Below, one piece after another: positions 1 through 7,830 of a stretch of 64,000 nucleotides of DNA. Numbering within the stretch: position 1 is the first letter of the stretch; each line of letters starts with the position of its first letter. The stretch covers positions 1 to 64,000 of the forward strand of contig CANJQG010000004.1 in assembly GCA_947476405.1 (NCBI GenBank), given 5' to 3'. The DNA comes from Thiotrichales bacterium (GTDB taxonomy: Bacteria; Pseudomonadota; Gammaproteobacteria; Francisellales; CACEW01). The notes under the pieces were generated by a model, which did no database searches, had not been told where the DNA came from, and worked only from the letters and a program-made list of their open reading frames with translations. A program made the translations under genes and the position numbers.

Positions 1-2
1 CA

Positions 3-47
3 TGCTGACCTCCTTAGGTAAATTGTTTTCGCAAACTAATTATACCA
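3..47 (-). promoter_or_regulatory. Promoter and ribosome binding site of a gene leaving the left edge
   Basis: On the minus strand an extended -10 (TGGTATAAT, positions 47 down to 39) is followed by TAAGGAGG (16 to 9) and an ATG at 3-1. A gene therefore starts at the window edge and runs out to the left. Only its start codon is inside, so its product is unknown. No good -35 is seen, which fits an extended -10 promoter. Positions 48-180 hold nothing else I can support. Confidence 0.55.
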
Positions 48-180
48 CAAAGTCAGCAATTATGCCGTGTTCAGCCCTCTTTTTTGATTATTTTTACTTT
101 CCCTGAATTAATAAATTCGCTCACTTGCTGAATATTGCAAGAGGCTCTATAATATTTAAAAAAAGACTGTGTGTCAATAT

Positions 181-603
181 TTATTTATTTTTTATAAGAT
201 ATTGAACGGCATCTTCAAGCGGGGCTGCGTAATAATTTTTTCGCAGCCCCTGAACTTGAAAGCCTAATTTTTCATATAATCGACGTGCCGCTTGATTGCT
301 GACACGCACTTCTAAAAAAATACGTTCAAATTGAGTAGAGAGCTCGGACAATAATTGTGTCGCACAGCCTGTTTTCAGAAAACTGCCTTCTGTTGCAATT
401 AACAATAGCTCTGCCTCATTGAAGACGGTTTGAAATAAAACAAAGCTGATCAAGCGCTGCCCTTTAAACAAGCCCAATGCTTTATTTTGTGAGGCTTTGA
501 GAGAATCTCGCAAGAGGGCGGGCGTCCAATTTAATTCAGGATACTGCGCTAATACTGCGGTCAGGGCAGGAAGATCACCCAGATTTAAGGCTTTGCAAAT
601 CAT
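181..603 (-). CDS. rimI: Ribosomal protein S18 alanine N-acetyltransferase RimI
   Basis: A GNAT-fold acetyltransferase of about 140 residues. The family acetylates the N-terminal alanine of ribosomal protein S18 using acetyl-CoA. The C-terminal half carries the typical GNAT pattern: a strand ending FLEVRVSN, then QAARRLYEKLGFQVQG, the acetyl-CoA-binding helix and last strands. I place the start at the ATG at 603 because AGGTG lies just upstream. An ATG at 636 would add 11 residues without family support and deepen the overlap with the gene before it. It overlaps the end of a HolD-like gene, and holD-rimI is a known gammaproteobacterial pair, which supports RimI over a generic GNAT. Confidence 0.8.
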   Translation of the reverse strand: MICKALNLGDLPALTAVLAQYPELNWTPALLRDSLKASQNKALGLFKGQRLISFVLFQTVFNEAELLLIATEGSFLKTGCATQLLSELSTQFERIFLEVRVSNQAARRLYEKLGFQVQGLRKNYYAAPLEDAVQYLIKNK

Positions 604-940
604 GAAGCACCTGTTTTTTGGAAGCGGGTTCAGCAAGCATAGTGCTGATACTGTGCGTTTTAACTATTTGATTCGCTTGTGGATAGGAGGCTAACGCACC
701 AAAATGTAGCAAAATAGGTGCTTTGCAATTTAAATCAGAATCTGCAAAAAGCAAAACATAGTCGGTTTGATTGAGATAGGCCATTATTTTTTGTAATTGC
801 GCTTGATGTCCGACATCAAACACAGCCTGAACTTCTTCGACTAAAACGATAAAACGATGCATCGGCACAACGGCTTCAAGTTGACGCAGGATAAAAAGCG
901 GCAAATCTAATGCGTGTAAAATGGCGCGATCATCCACCAT
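575..940 (-). CDS. holD: Probable DNA polymerase III psi subunit (HolD-like)
   Basis: A 121-residue protein. Psi links the clamp loader to single-stranded DNA-binding protein through chi. Similarity is low, as usual for this fast-evolving subunit. The N-terminal helix (LHALDLPLFILR) and a C-terminal part (LLHFGALASYP, then a helical end with PASKKQVLHDL) follow the HolD plan. The strongest argument is position: it overlaps rimI as in many gammaproteobacteria. Its start overlaps the end of pssA by 11 bases, so pssA-holD-rimI is likely one transcript. It could instead be an unrelated small protein; a profile search would decide. Confidence 0.55.
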   Translation of the reverse strand: MVDDRAILHALDLPLFILRQLEAVVPMHRFIVLVEEVQAVFDVGHQAQLQKIMAYLNQTDYVLLFADSDLNCKAPILLHFGALASYPQANQIVKTHSISTMLAEPASKKQVLHDLQSLKSG

Positions 941-1706
941 GTGTTTTTTTTCTTAATATTAAAATGAGAGTCCCCACTGGGCCAGAAAGCAAAAACAGCG
1001 CAAAAATAATGCACAATGCTTCAGCGGGACGCAAGACAATGCCAGCCAAAATAAAAATAAAGAGAACGAGATAGGTAAAGCGGATATTTTTTTTGAGGTC
1101 AATGTCTTTAAAACTGCGAAAATAAATATTGCTGACCATAAGATACGATGCAAAAAGCATAATGATCACTAAAGCAATGCTATAACCTAAGCCTTCATAG
1201 CCATGCAAATTAGCAACCCAGATCAAACTAGCCACTAAAACCGCCGCCGCAGGACAAGGCACGCCATAAAAATAGCGCTTGGCTTTTTTGCTATTGACGG
1301 GGGATTCTAATTGCACATTAAATCGCGCCAAACGTAAGGCAACACAGGCTGAAAAAATAAAGGCAGACAGCCAAGCCAATTTAGACCAACCAATGGGGTC
1401 CAGATACAAACTATTCCAATTATATGCAAGCAAAGCCGGTGCTACACCAAAAGAAAGCATATCCGCAAGCGAATCATATTGGGCACCAAAGGCACTTTGC
1501 GCATTGATCAGCCGCGCAACACGTCCATCCAATCCATCAAAAATCAACGCAATAAAAATGGCAATCGAGGCCGCAATAAAGTCTTGATTCATCCCCGCAA
1601 TAATCGAGTAAAACCCTGCAAAAAGGCTCCCGGTCGTAAATAAATTAGGCAGCAGATAAATTCCGCGTTTTCGAATCGCCCCATTGTTGTCTGGATCAGC
1701 CATCAT
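930..1706 (-). CDS. pssA: CDP-diacylglycerol--serine O-phosphatidyltransferase PssA
   Basis: An integral membrane enzyme of about 258 residues that makes phosphatidylserine, the precursor of phosphatidylethanolamine, from CDP-diacylglycerol and serine. The CDP-alcohol phosphatidyltransferase signature is complete near residues 55-85: DGLDGRVAR followed by GAQYDSLADMLSFG, with the Asp residues that bind Mg2+ and the CDP group. About six to eight hydrophobic segments follow, as expected for the multi-pass PssA type found in Bacillus and Legionella-like bacteria rather than the peripheral E. coli enzyme. Three start codons in a row (GTG ATG ATG, 1709-1701) leave the exact start open. Confidence 0.9.
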   Translation of the reverse strand: MMADPDNNGAIRKRGIYLLPNLFTTGSLFAGFYSIIAGMNQDFIAASIAIFIALIFDGLDGRVARLINAQSAFGAQYDSLADMLSFGVAPALLAYNWNSLYLDPIGWSKLAWLSAFIFSACVALRLARFNVQLESPVNSKKAKRYFYGVPCPAAAVLVASLIWVANLHGYEGLGYSIALVIIMLFASYLMVSNIYFRSFKDIDLKKNIRFTYLVLFIFILAGIVLRPAEALCIIFALFLLSGPVGTLILILRKKTHGG

Positions 1707-1776
1707 CACTAAAAGTGGTTTTCAAGACTGACCATTATGCAGTATACTGGTAGATAAATCTAGTGTTAAGGCTTTT

Positions 1777-2064
1777 ATGACCATTTTATGTGAAGGGGAT
1801 TTTGTGATTGTAGGAGAAACCCTCGACGGCAAAAAATTTCAACCCAGCGATTGGGCTGAGCGTCTTGGAGGGACTTTATCCGCACTACGTAATCGACGGG
1901 TTGTTTATTCACCGCTTCTTATGCCCCTCTTAATCGATGGAACCAAGTCATTGCGGGTGGCCATTGAGCTCAAAGCTCAATATCCTGCGATTTATGAAGA
2001 AATCGAAAATTTTGCCAAAATCAATCAACTCCAAGTCATCTGCGAGGTTCCAGCCCATGCTTAA
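1777..2064 (+). CDS. DUF3579 family protein
   Basis: A 95-residue soluble protein matching the DUF3579 pattern known from beta- and gammaproteobacteria: an opening strand, then DGKKFQPSDWAERL, a basic RRVVYSPLLMPLLIDG segment and a closing helix. No function is established for the family. It is followed by a cytochrome b561 gene that overlaps its end by 8 bases, so the two are translationally coupled. A TATACT at 1743-1748 may be its -10, but no clear -35 is seen. Confidence 0.75.
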   Translation: MTILCEGDFVIVGETLDGKKFQPSDWAERLGGTLSALRNRRVVYSPLLMPLLIDGTKSLRVAIELKAQYPAIYEEIENFAKINQLQVICEVPAHA

Positions 2065-2596
2065 AAATACAAATTATCGCTACGGCAGTGTCACCAAACT
2101 TTTTCATTGGCTTATTGTTTTATTAGTCCTTCTCATGTTTTTATCGGGCTATTTTGGGTTGTTTTCGATGAATACGCATAAATTGATGGGACTCAGCATT
2201 CTTGCATTAATGGTATTCAGAATCGTCTGGCGTTTATGCAACCCCACACCTGAGCTCCCCCCCCATGTCACGCGATTTGAAAAAATAGCCTCGCATAGTG
2301 TGCAAGGCTTATTGTATCTGGCCTTGCTTGCGATGCCCCTTTCTGGCTGGATCATGGCCACAGCGAAGGGCCATTTTCCTTCTATTGGGACTTGGATGAT
2401 TTCTTTTCCAGGCATTCCACTCAATCATTTTTTAGGTGAGCTTTGTGAAAAAATTCATGAAACACTGGCCATTATTATTTTAGTCTTGATTGGCTTGCAT
2501 TTTTTAGGCGCAATGAAACATTACTTCATTGATAAAGATGGCATTTTACAAAGAATGTTGCCGCGCTGTTGCCATCGAAAACACGGAGGTCAATAA
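2057..2596 (+). CDS. Cytochrome b561 family protein
   Basis: A four-helix membrane cytochrome b of 179 residues. The family binds two haems and passes electrons between quinol and a partner, for example as superoxide:ubiquinone oxidoreductase. Histidines are in the expected helices: FHWLIV near residue 15, MNTHKLMG near 41, and later HETLAI and GLHFLGA. The ATG at 2057 is preferred over upstream codons because GAGG precedes it and the protein then begins at the conserved YGSVTKLFHW region. A C8 run (2257-2264) lies in the first periplasmic loop (LPPH). The C-terminus is basic and carries two adjacent cysteines. Confidence 0.85.
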   Translation: MLKNTNYRYGSVTKLFHWLIVLLVLLMFLSGYFGLFSMNTHKLMGLSILALMVFRIVWRLCNPTPELPPHVTRFEKIASHSVQGLLYLALLAMPLSGWIMATAKGHFPSIGTWMISFPGIPLNHFLGELCEKIHETLAIIILVLIGLHFLGAMKHYFIDKDGILQRMLPRCCHRKHGGQ

Positions 2597-2598
2597 AC

Positions 2599-3582
2599 AT
2601 GAGCTGGCTTGCATTATGGGGCTTATTTGGCCTGAAATTATTGACGTTCTTGCTTCTCGTTGGGGCTTTTTTTCTGATGATGCTTGGCGCACTGGGCAAA
2701 GCAAAACAACGCCTCAAAGAAGGCCAGCTCACACTCAAACAGATCAGTGAGAATCTGGCGGAACAAAATCTGGCACTATGGAAAGAAACCATAGACAAAA
2801 AAGCATTTAAACTAAAAAAGAAAGCCCTTAAAACACTTCAAAAACAAACTAAAAATGCAGAAAAACTTCCTAAGCTTTATATTTTAAATTTTGAAGGCGA
2901 CTTACAAGCAAGCGGCGCGGATAGCTTAGCTAAAGAAGTCACTGCAATTGTCGAAATCGCAGAGCCTGGCGATGAAGTCTTAGTTAAAATTGAAAGTCCT
3001 GGCGGCGTAGTCCATGGCTATGGCTATGCAGCCTCGCAACTTTTACGCCTCAAAGAGAAAGGCTTGAAGCTCACGGTTTCAGTCGATAAAATCGCCGCCA
3101 GCGGAGGCTATCTAATGGCGGTTGTCGCAGATCAATTATTAGCGGCCCCCTTCGCCATTATCGGTTCGATTGGCGTGGTGGCGCAACTACCCAATTTTAA
3201 CCGATTTTTGAAAGAAAAAGGCGTAGACTTTGAACAAGTCACCGCAGGTGAACACAAACGAACGCTCAGCTTATTTGGCGAAAATACGGAAGCAGGTCGT
3301 GAAAAAATGAAAGAACAACTTGAGGGGATTCATGATCAGTTCAAACAGTTTATTCGCCGTGCACGCCCGCAAGTCAATCTCGATGAAATTGCAACAGGCG
3401 ACCATTGGTTAGGCGAAGAAGCCCTGCGTTTATCGCTTGTCGATGAACTCAAAACGAGCGATGCGTATATCCTAGACGCTTTTCATGCGGGACGGGCGCT
3501 ATTTCAAATTCACCATGAACAGAAAAAAGGCCTGGGACAACGTTTTCATTTATCGCTTGCAAAAGCATTTGGATTTCGGTAA
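2599..3582 (+). CDS. sohB: Inner-membrane peptidase SohB
   Basis: An S49-family serine protease of about 327 residues with one N-terminal membrane anchor and a cytoplasmic or periplasmic protease domain. The Ser nucleophile is in IAASGGYLMA and the general-base Lys in GEHKRTL, the Ser-Lys dyad of the SppA/SohB family. Start: the ATG at 2599 has GGAGGT eight bases upstream, so the in-frame codon at 2569 is rejected. It follows cytochrome b561 by two bases. The family degrades membrane-inserted peptides; the E. coli gene was found as a multicopy suppressor of htrA (degP) loss. The end of the gene contains a candidate promoter for rpmH. Confidence 0.9.
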   Translation: MSWLALWGLFGLKLLTFLLLVGAFFLMMLGALGKAKQRLKEGQLTLKQISENLAEQNLALWKETIDKKAFKLKKKALKTLQKQTKNAEKLPKLYILNFEGDLQASGADSLAKEVTAIVEIAEPGDEVLVKIESPGGVVHGYGYAASQLLRLKEKGLKLTVSVDKIAASGGYLMAVVADQLLAAPFAIIGSIGVVAQLPNFNRFLKEKGVDFEQVTAGEHKRTLSLFGENTEAGREKMKEQLEGIHDQFKQFIRRARPQVNLDEIATGDHWLGEEALRLSLVDELKTSDAYILDAFHAGRALFQIHHEQKKGLGQRFHLSLAKAFGFR

Positions 3583-3585
3583 GAT
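3557..3585 (+). promoter_or_regulatory. Candidate sigma-70 promoter for rpmH-rnpA-yidD-yidC
   Basis: TTGCAA at 3557-3562 and TAAGAT at 3580-3585 are separated by 17 bases, at the very end of sohB and about 33 bases before the rpmH start. Both hexamers match the consensus at four of six positions. rpmH normally has a strong promoter of its own, so a site here is expected. Confidence 0.45.
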
Positions 3586-3617
3586 AGCGTCCTCTTGATG
3601 ACATTAAGGTGTAAATT

Positions 3618-3752
3618 ATGAAAAGAACCTTCCAACCAAACAATTTGGTAAAAAAGCGTAAACATGGCTTCCGTGAACGGATGGCGACGAAAAATGGTCG
3701 TGCAATTTTGTCCCGTCGTCGTGCCAAAGGTAGAACACGCCTCGCAATCTAA
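3618..3752 (+). CDS. rpmH: 50S ribosomal protein L34
   Basis: A 44-residue, very basic protein. The sequence MKRTFQPNNLVKKRKHGF and the ending RRRAKGRTRLAI are diagnostic for L34, a structural protein of the large ribosomal subunit. AAGGTG precedes the ATG. It heads the classical rpmH-rnpA-yidD-yidC order. In many bacteria dnaA lies upstream in the opposite direction; here sohB is upstream instead, so this locus is not next to a recognisable replication origin. Confidence 0.98.
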   Translation: MKRTFQPNNLVKKRKHGFRERMATKNGRAILSRRRAKGRTRLAI

Positions 3753-3763
3753 GGCGGTTTGTT

Positions 3764-4102
3764 TTGCGCTTTACGTTTCTGAAAAGTTTATTATTCAAAA
3801 AAGCCGACTTCAGCGCCCTCTTTAAAATGGGACGCAAGAAGCACGGCTCTTTTTTTATTGTCTATTATTACACGCCTGAACAGCCAGATTTCAAACGATT
3901 TGGCCTTGTCGTAGGCAAAAAAGCCACAGGCACTAATGTTAAACGCAATCTGGTTAAACGCGTCATTCGCGAGGCGTATCGTCTCCAGCAACATCATTTA
4001 GCAGGCAAACAAATTTTAATTTTAGCGAAACGCGATGTAAAACCCGTCTCTGCTGCTGATTTACGTCAAGACTTAGATCAGACCCTTCACTCCCTATGCT
4101 AA
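3764..4102 (+). CDS. rnpA: Ribonuclease P protein component
   Basis: The 112-residue protein subunit that helps the catalytic RNase P RNA cut 5' leaders from tRNA precursors. The signature RNP motif KRNLVKRVIREAYR is complete, followed by the usual LILAKRDV strand. The N-terminus LLFKKADFSALFK matches the family. The likely start is TTG at 3764, because no ATG or GTG lies in frame before the conserved N-terminal region. It lies 11 bases after rpmH and overlaps yidD by 7 bases, so all are co-transcribed. Confidence 0.95.
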   Translation: MRFTFLKSLLFKKADFSALFKMGRKKHGSFFIVYYYTPEQPDFKRFGLVVGKKATGTNVKRNLVKRVIREAYRLQQHHLAGKQILILAKRDVKPVSAADLRQDLDQTLHSLC

Positions 4103-4320
4103 GCAAAACTCTCCGAAGCCTGGTCATCATTTATCGGTGGACAATCGGCCTTCTCCTCATGCCACGCTGCCGCTTCTATCCCAGCTGTAGTCAATATGCG
4201 CTTGATGCTTTAAAAAGATATGCTCCCCCTTATGCGATTTGGCTTATTGTTAAACGTCTGCTAAAATGCCAGCCTTGGCACGCTGGTGGGATCGATGAAG
4301 TCCCGCCCCGCAAATCATAA
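4096..4320 (+). CDS. yidD: Membrane protein insertion efficiency factor YidD
   Basis: A 74-residue protein with the family hallmark: an amphipathic N-terminus, then CRFYPSCSQYALDAL, and a second cysteine motif LLKCQPWHAGGIDEVP. YidD sits on the inner face of the cytoplasmic membrane and aids YidC- and Sec-dependent insertion of membrane proteins. It overlaps the end of rnpA by 7 bases and is followed by yidC, the usual arrangement. Confidence 0.96.
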   Translation: MLSKTLRSLVIIYRWTIGLLLMPRCRFYPSCSQYALDALKRYAPPYAIWLIVKRLLKCQPWHAGGIDEVPPRKS

Positions 4321-4338
4321 TTTGGGAATTTGAATCGT

Positions 4339-6024
4339 ATGAAAGACCTCTTAAGCTTAAAAAATATCCGCACTGCCTTGTATGTAGCACTTTTTCTTGC
4401 TGCTGGCACTTTATTCATGAAATGGCAGGCCATTAATGCTCCGCCACCTGCGCCTATTGCCACGCAAACCACTGCGACAGCCACGAGCAATAACGGCACC
4501 GCAACACTTCCAGGCAATGTGACCCTGCCTGTCACCTCAACCAGCAGCGCCAATCCACTGGGAATCAACACTTCACCGATGCCTTCCAACTTAATCTCTG
4601 TACAGACGCCTTTAATGCAAATTAAAATTGATCCTGTGGGCGGCAATATTGTCTATGCTGCTTTAAGTCAATATAAAGAATCATTGAACTCAAACCAGCC
4701 TTTCCTACTGCTCAATCAAGACCCTAACTCATTGTATTATATAATTGAAAGTGGGCTTGTGACGGGCGATAACAGCCTGCCTGCAAACCTCACTTTTTCA
4801 AGCCCCACCCCTTCCTATAATCTGGGTGAACAACGCCAACTCACTGTAAACCTAACCTGGACCAATCATCAAGGATTGACCCTCACCAAATCGTATACTT
4901 TTTTCCCCGATGTATACACCGTCAACGTTGCTTATACCATTAATAATCAAGGAAAAACAGTTTGGAACGGGCGATTCTACGGTGAATTAACACGTAACAT
5001 CCCGCCTTCTGAATCCAGCATGCTGAATAGCTATACCAATTACACCGGTGCTGCGATTTCCTCCCCAAATGATCATTATCAAAAAATAAAGTTTACGAGC
5101 ATGGCTGAGAATAATCTATCCCAAACTGTTTCATCAGGCTGGGTTGCCATGTTGCAACATTATTTTATCACCGCCTTTATCCCTGCTCCCAATACAACGA
5201 TTACCCAATTCAGTGCGGTCAATCAAAACTTATACAGTATCGGCCTTGCCAATCCAACCGTTAGTGTCAACCCGGGTGCAAGCGTGACGACGGGTGCCGG
5301 GATTTACTTAGGGCCTGCGATTGCAAGCCAATTAGGCGTTATGGCCCCCTATCTATCTAAAACGATTGATTATGGCTGGTTGTGGTTTATCTCCGGTCCG
5401 ATTTTTGCCGTCATGCAGTGGATTCATTCTTATGTCAGCAACTGGGGACTCACGATTATTTTAATCACCTGTTTGATTAAACTGATTTTCTTCCCTCTTT
5501 CAGCAAAAAGTTATCTATCCATGGCAAAAATGCGTGAGCTTCAACCTAAGATCAAAGCATTGCGTGAAAAAGTGGGGGATGATCGCCAAAAATTAGGCAC
5601 CGCGACCATGGAATTGTATCGCAAAGAAAAGGTCAACCCTCTGGGAGGCTGCCTGCCTATTATCGTTCAAATCCCTGTCTTTATTGCACTGTACTGGGTT
5701 TTGATGGAAAGTGTTGAACTGCGCCAGGCTCCTTTCATTTTATGGATTCATGATCTTTCCATTCACGATCCATTCTATATTCTTCCTGTCTTGATGGGAT
5801 TATCGATGTTTGTGCAACAGCGTTTAAATCCTGCTCCGCCAGATCCCATGCAAGCGAAAATCATGATGTTCCTGCCTCTCGTATTTACGGTGATGTTTCT
5901 AGGCTTTCCGGCTGGATTGGTTTTATATTGGTTGGTCAATAACTGCTTAAGCGTCCTGCAACAATGGTGGGTGATGAGCCGTTATCACAAAAAAATGGCC
6001 AAAAAACATCATCATGTGAGCTAA
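4339..6024 (+). CDS. yidC: Membrane protein insertase YidC
   Basis: A 561-residue insertase that folds and inserts inner-membrane proteins, alone or with SecYEG. An N-terminal membrane anchor (about residues 11-28) is followed by a Ser/Thr/Asn/Pro-rich linker, a large periplasmic domain to about residue 330, and five C-terminal helices. The core includes the hydrophilic-groove region, the coiled loop KMRELQPKIKALREK and the motif NPLGGCLPIIVQIPVFIALY. The ATG at 4339 has GGGAA upstream at a normal distance, while an in-frame TTG at 4330 does not. The usual next gene mnmE is absent; thyA follows four bases later. Confidence 0.95.
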   Translation: MKDLLSLKNIRTALYVALFLAAGTLFMKWQAINAPPPAPIATQTTATATSNNGTATLPGNVTLPVTSTSSANPLGINTSPMPSNLISVQTPLMQIKIDPVGGNIVYAALSQYKESLNSNQPFLLLNQDPNSLYYIIESGLVTGDNSLPANLTFSSPTPSYNLGEQRQLTVNLTWTNHQGLTLTKSYTFFPDVYTVNVAYTINNQGKTVWNGRFYGELTRNIPPSESSMLNSYTNYTGAAISSPNDHYQKIKFTSMAENNLSQTVSSGWVAMLQHYFITAFIPAPNTTITQFSAVNQNLYSIGLANPTVSVNPGASVTTGAGIYLGPAIASQLGVMAPYLSKTIDYGWLWFISGPIFAVMQWIHSYVSNWGLTIILITCLIKLIFFPLSAKSYLSMAKMRELQPKIKALREKVGDDRQKLGTATMELYRKEKVNPLGGCLPIIVQIPVFIALYWVLMESVELRQAPFILWIHDLSIHDPFYILPVLMGLSMFVQQRLNPAPPDPMQAKIMMFLPLVFTVMFLGFPAGLVLYWLVNNCLSVLQQWWVMSRYHKKMAKKHHHVS

Positions 6025-6028
6025 ACTT

Positions 6029-6823
6029 ATGAAGCAATATCTAGACTTAATGCAAGATATTTTAGATCAAGGTGAATTGAAGGCGGACCGAACAGGAATT
6101 GGAATCTATAGCGTTTTCGGTCGCCAACTACGCTTTAATTTGCAAGCAGGCTTTCCGCTTGTGACCACCAAAAAACTGCATCTTAAATCGATTATTCACG
6201 AGCTACTGTGGTTTTTAAGTGGCCATACCAATATTGCCTATTTAAAAGAAAATGGCGTACGAATCTGGGATGAATGGGCGGATGAAAACGGCGAGCTGGG
6301 CCCCGTCTATGGGAAGCAATGGCGGCGCTGGGAAACAAAAAGTGGCGAAGTGATTGATCAAATCTCCAATCTCATCACCCAAATCAAAGCCAATCCCAAT
6401 AGCCGCCGGCTTTTAGTGGTGGCTTGGAATCCCGGCGAAGTGAGCCAAATGGCCTTACCACCTTGCCATGCACTATTTCAATTTTACGTATCGGGTCAAA
6501 AACTTTCTTGCCAACTTTATCAACGCAGTTGTGATGTATTTTTAGGATTGCCCTTTAATATCGCCTCCTATTCACTGTTGATACACATGATTGCGCAACA
6601 ATGCGATCTGATTCCGCATGAATTTATTTGGACAGGCGGCGATATCCATCTTTATAGCAATCACCTGGAACAGGCCCATTTACAGCTCTCACGAACCCCA
6701 TTTCCATTGCCACAGCTCAAAATCCTGCGAAAACCAAACTCCCTTTTTGAGTATCGCTATGAAGACTTTTTAATTGAAAATTATGAAGCGCACCCCAGTA
6801 TCAAAGCGCCGATTGCGGTTTAA
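6029..6823 (+). CDS. thyA: Thymidylate synthase ThyA
   Basis: A 264-residue enzyme, the same length as E. coli ThyA. It converts dUMP to dTMP with methylene-tetrahydrofolate. The catalytic Cys is in ALPPCHALFQFYV, followed by QLYQRSCDVFLGLPFNIASY for dUMP and folate binding and a C-terminus ending IKAPIAV. It follows yidC by four bases, which suggests read-through from the rpmH promoter. No dihydrofolate reductase gene is next to it. A promoter for the next operon overlaps its last codons. Confidence 0.97.
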   Translation: MKQYLDLMQDILDQGELKADRTGIGIYSVFGRQLRFNLQAGFPLVTTKKLHLKSIIHELLWFLSGHTNIAYLKENGVRIWDEWADENGELGPVYGKQWRRWETKSGEVIDQISNLITQIKANPNSRRLLVVAWNPGEVSQMALPPCHALFQFYVSGQKLSCQLYQRSCDVFLGLPFNIASYSLLIHMIAQQCDLIPHEFIWTGGDIHLYSNHLEQAHLQLSRTPFPLPQLKILRKPNSLFEYRYEDFLIENYEAHPSIKAPIAV

Positions 6824-6841
6824 AATTAAAATCACTATAAT
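6813..6841 (+). promoter_or_regulatory. Candidate promoter of the polysaccharide export operon
   Basis: TTGCGG (6813-6818), a 17-base spacer and a perfect TATAAT (6836-6841) end 28 bases before the ATG of the Wza-like gene. The -35 lies in the last codons of thyA. Confidence 0.5.
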
Positions 6842-6869
6842 ACTCTAGCAAAAATTTTACTGAGGCTGT

Positions 6870-7814
6870 ATGAAATTTCTTAAAATAATCAAACCGATCA
6901 CGATATTTTTCGGAACCCTCTCCCTGATGGGCTGTGGCGCAATTTTGCCAGGCATGTCCCTGCAAAACTCACCCGCTTATAACACCCCCCCCCCTAATCC
7001 TATCACGCCCCTTATCATTCCGATCACCCCCGCATTGATCAAACAAGTTTCGCCTGATTTATCACCCTACTCCTATCACATTGGGGCTGGAGACACCTTA
7101 AATATTGCAACCTGGTCTAAAACAGGAGTGTCTGTTTCTTTAACAGGAAATGATACTGATACGATCACACCCGCCCCCCTCACCAATACGACTAGTACAA
7201 TAACTTTAGTAAACCCCGCTCTCAAGTCATCTGGAAACGCTGCAAGCACACCAACGGGCGGCTACTTTGTCAATAGCGATGGCGATGTTTTTATTCCGAT
7301 CTTGGGCAATGTCCATGTGGCAAATCTCACCGAGGATCAAACGGACAAACTCCTGGCCCAAAAATTATCTGTTTATATCCGAGCCCCCCAAGTTCGCACG
7401 ACCGTCAGTTCTTTTGCCAGCCAACAGGTATTTATTTTAGGTGAAATCAATGGGGGAAACACAAACACAACCGGTGGAATGACGACCTCTTCAATGATGG
7501 CGCTTCCGATTACCGGCACGCCCATGACGCTTGCAACTGCAATGTCTCAGGCAGGGGGCATGAATTTATCCACAGCCAACACCCGCTTGATTTATGTGAT
7601 TCGTGAAAGCTCGCTTACGCATCCTTCGGTTTATTGGCTGAGCATGGAATCTCCAGCATCCATGCTTTATGCAGAGAATTTCCCCCTCATTAACAACGAT
7701 ATTGTCTATGTCTCGACGGCGGGTATTGCCAACTTCAATCGTGTTTTGAATCAAATTTTACCAGGTATTCAAACAATTTGGTTTACCGACTCGGTCATTA
7801 GAGGCAGCAATTAA
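6870..7814 (+). CDS. Wza-like polysaccharide export lipoprotein
   Basis: A 314-residue outer-membrane polysaccharide export protein. It has a lipoprotein signal: a basic start, a hydrophobic stretch and the lipobox LMGC with Cys at about residue 22. A proline-rich linker follows, then the polysaccharide export domain (YHIGAGDTLNIATW, about residue 68 on). GYFVNSDGDVFIPILGNVHV and QQVFILGEI are the usual beta segments before an SLBB-type region. The family forms an octameric channel for capsule or exopolysaccharide together with a Wzc-type kinase, encoded next. A tract of ten C residues (6985-6994) in the proline-rich linker would truncate the protein if its length slipped. No glycosyltransferase or polymerase genes are nearby. 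Confidence 0.85.
   Translation: MKFLKIIKPITIFFGTLSLMGCGAILPGMSLQNSPAYNTPPPNPITPLIIPITPALIKQVSPDLSPYSYHIGAGDTLNIATWSKTGVSVSLTGNDTDTITPAPLTNTTSTITLVNPALKSSGNAASTPTGGYFVNSDGDVFIPILGNVHVANLTEDQTDKLLAQKLSVYIRAPQVRTTVSSFASQQVFILGEINGGNTNTTGGMTTSSMMALPITGTPMTLATAMSQAGGMNLSTANTRLIYVIRESSLTHPSVYWLSMESPASMLYAENFPLINNDIVYVSTAGIANFNRVLNQILPGIQTIWFTDSVIRGSN
6985..6994 (+). repeat. C10 homopolymer in the Wza-like gene
   Basis: Ten consecutive C residues encode part of Thr-Pro-Pro-Pro just after the lipobox region. As sequenced, the tract keeps the frame open. Loss or gain of one base would put the rest of the protein out of frame. Confidence 0.9.
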
Positions 7815-7830
7815 ACAATGGGATTTTAAA

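Noticed and set aside
2057..2596. C8 run in the cytochrome b561 gene as a phase-variation tract
   Set aside because: Eight bases, with no surface role for the protein; weaker than the ten-base tracts and better treated as part of the same general trend.
7566..7574. A perfect DnaA box (TTATCCACA)
   Set aside because: It is a single copy inside the Wza-like coding sequence. No cluster of boxes, AT-rich unwinding element, dnaA or dnaN is near, so it is not evidence for an origin even though rpmH lies 4 kb away.
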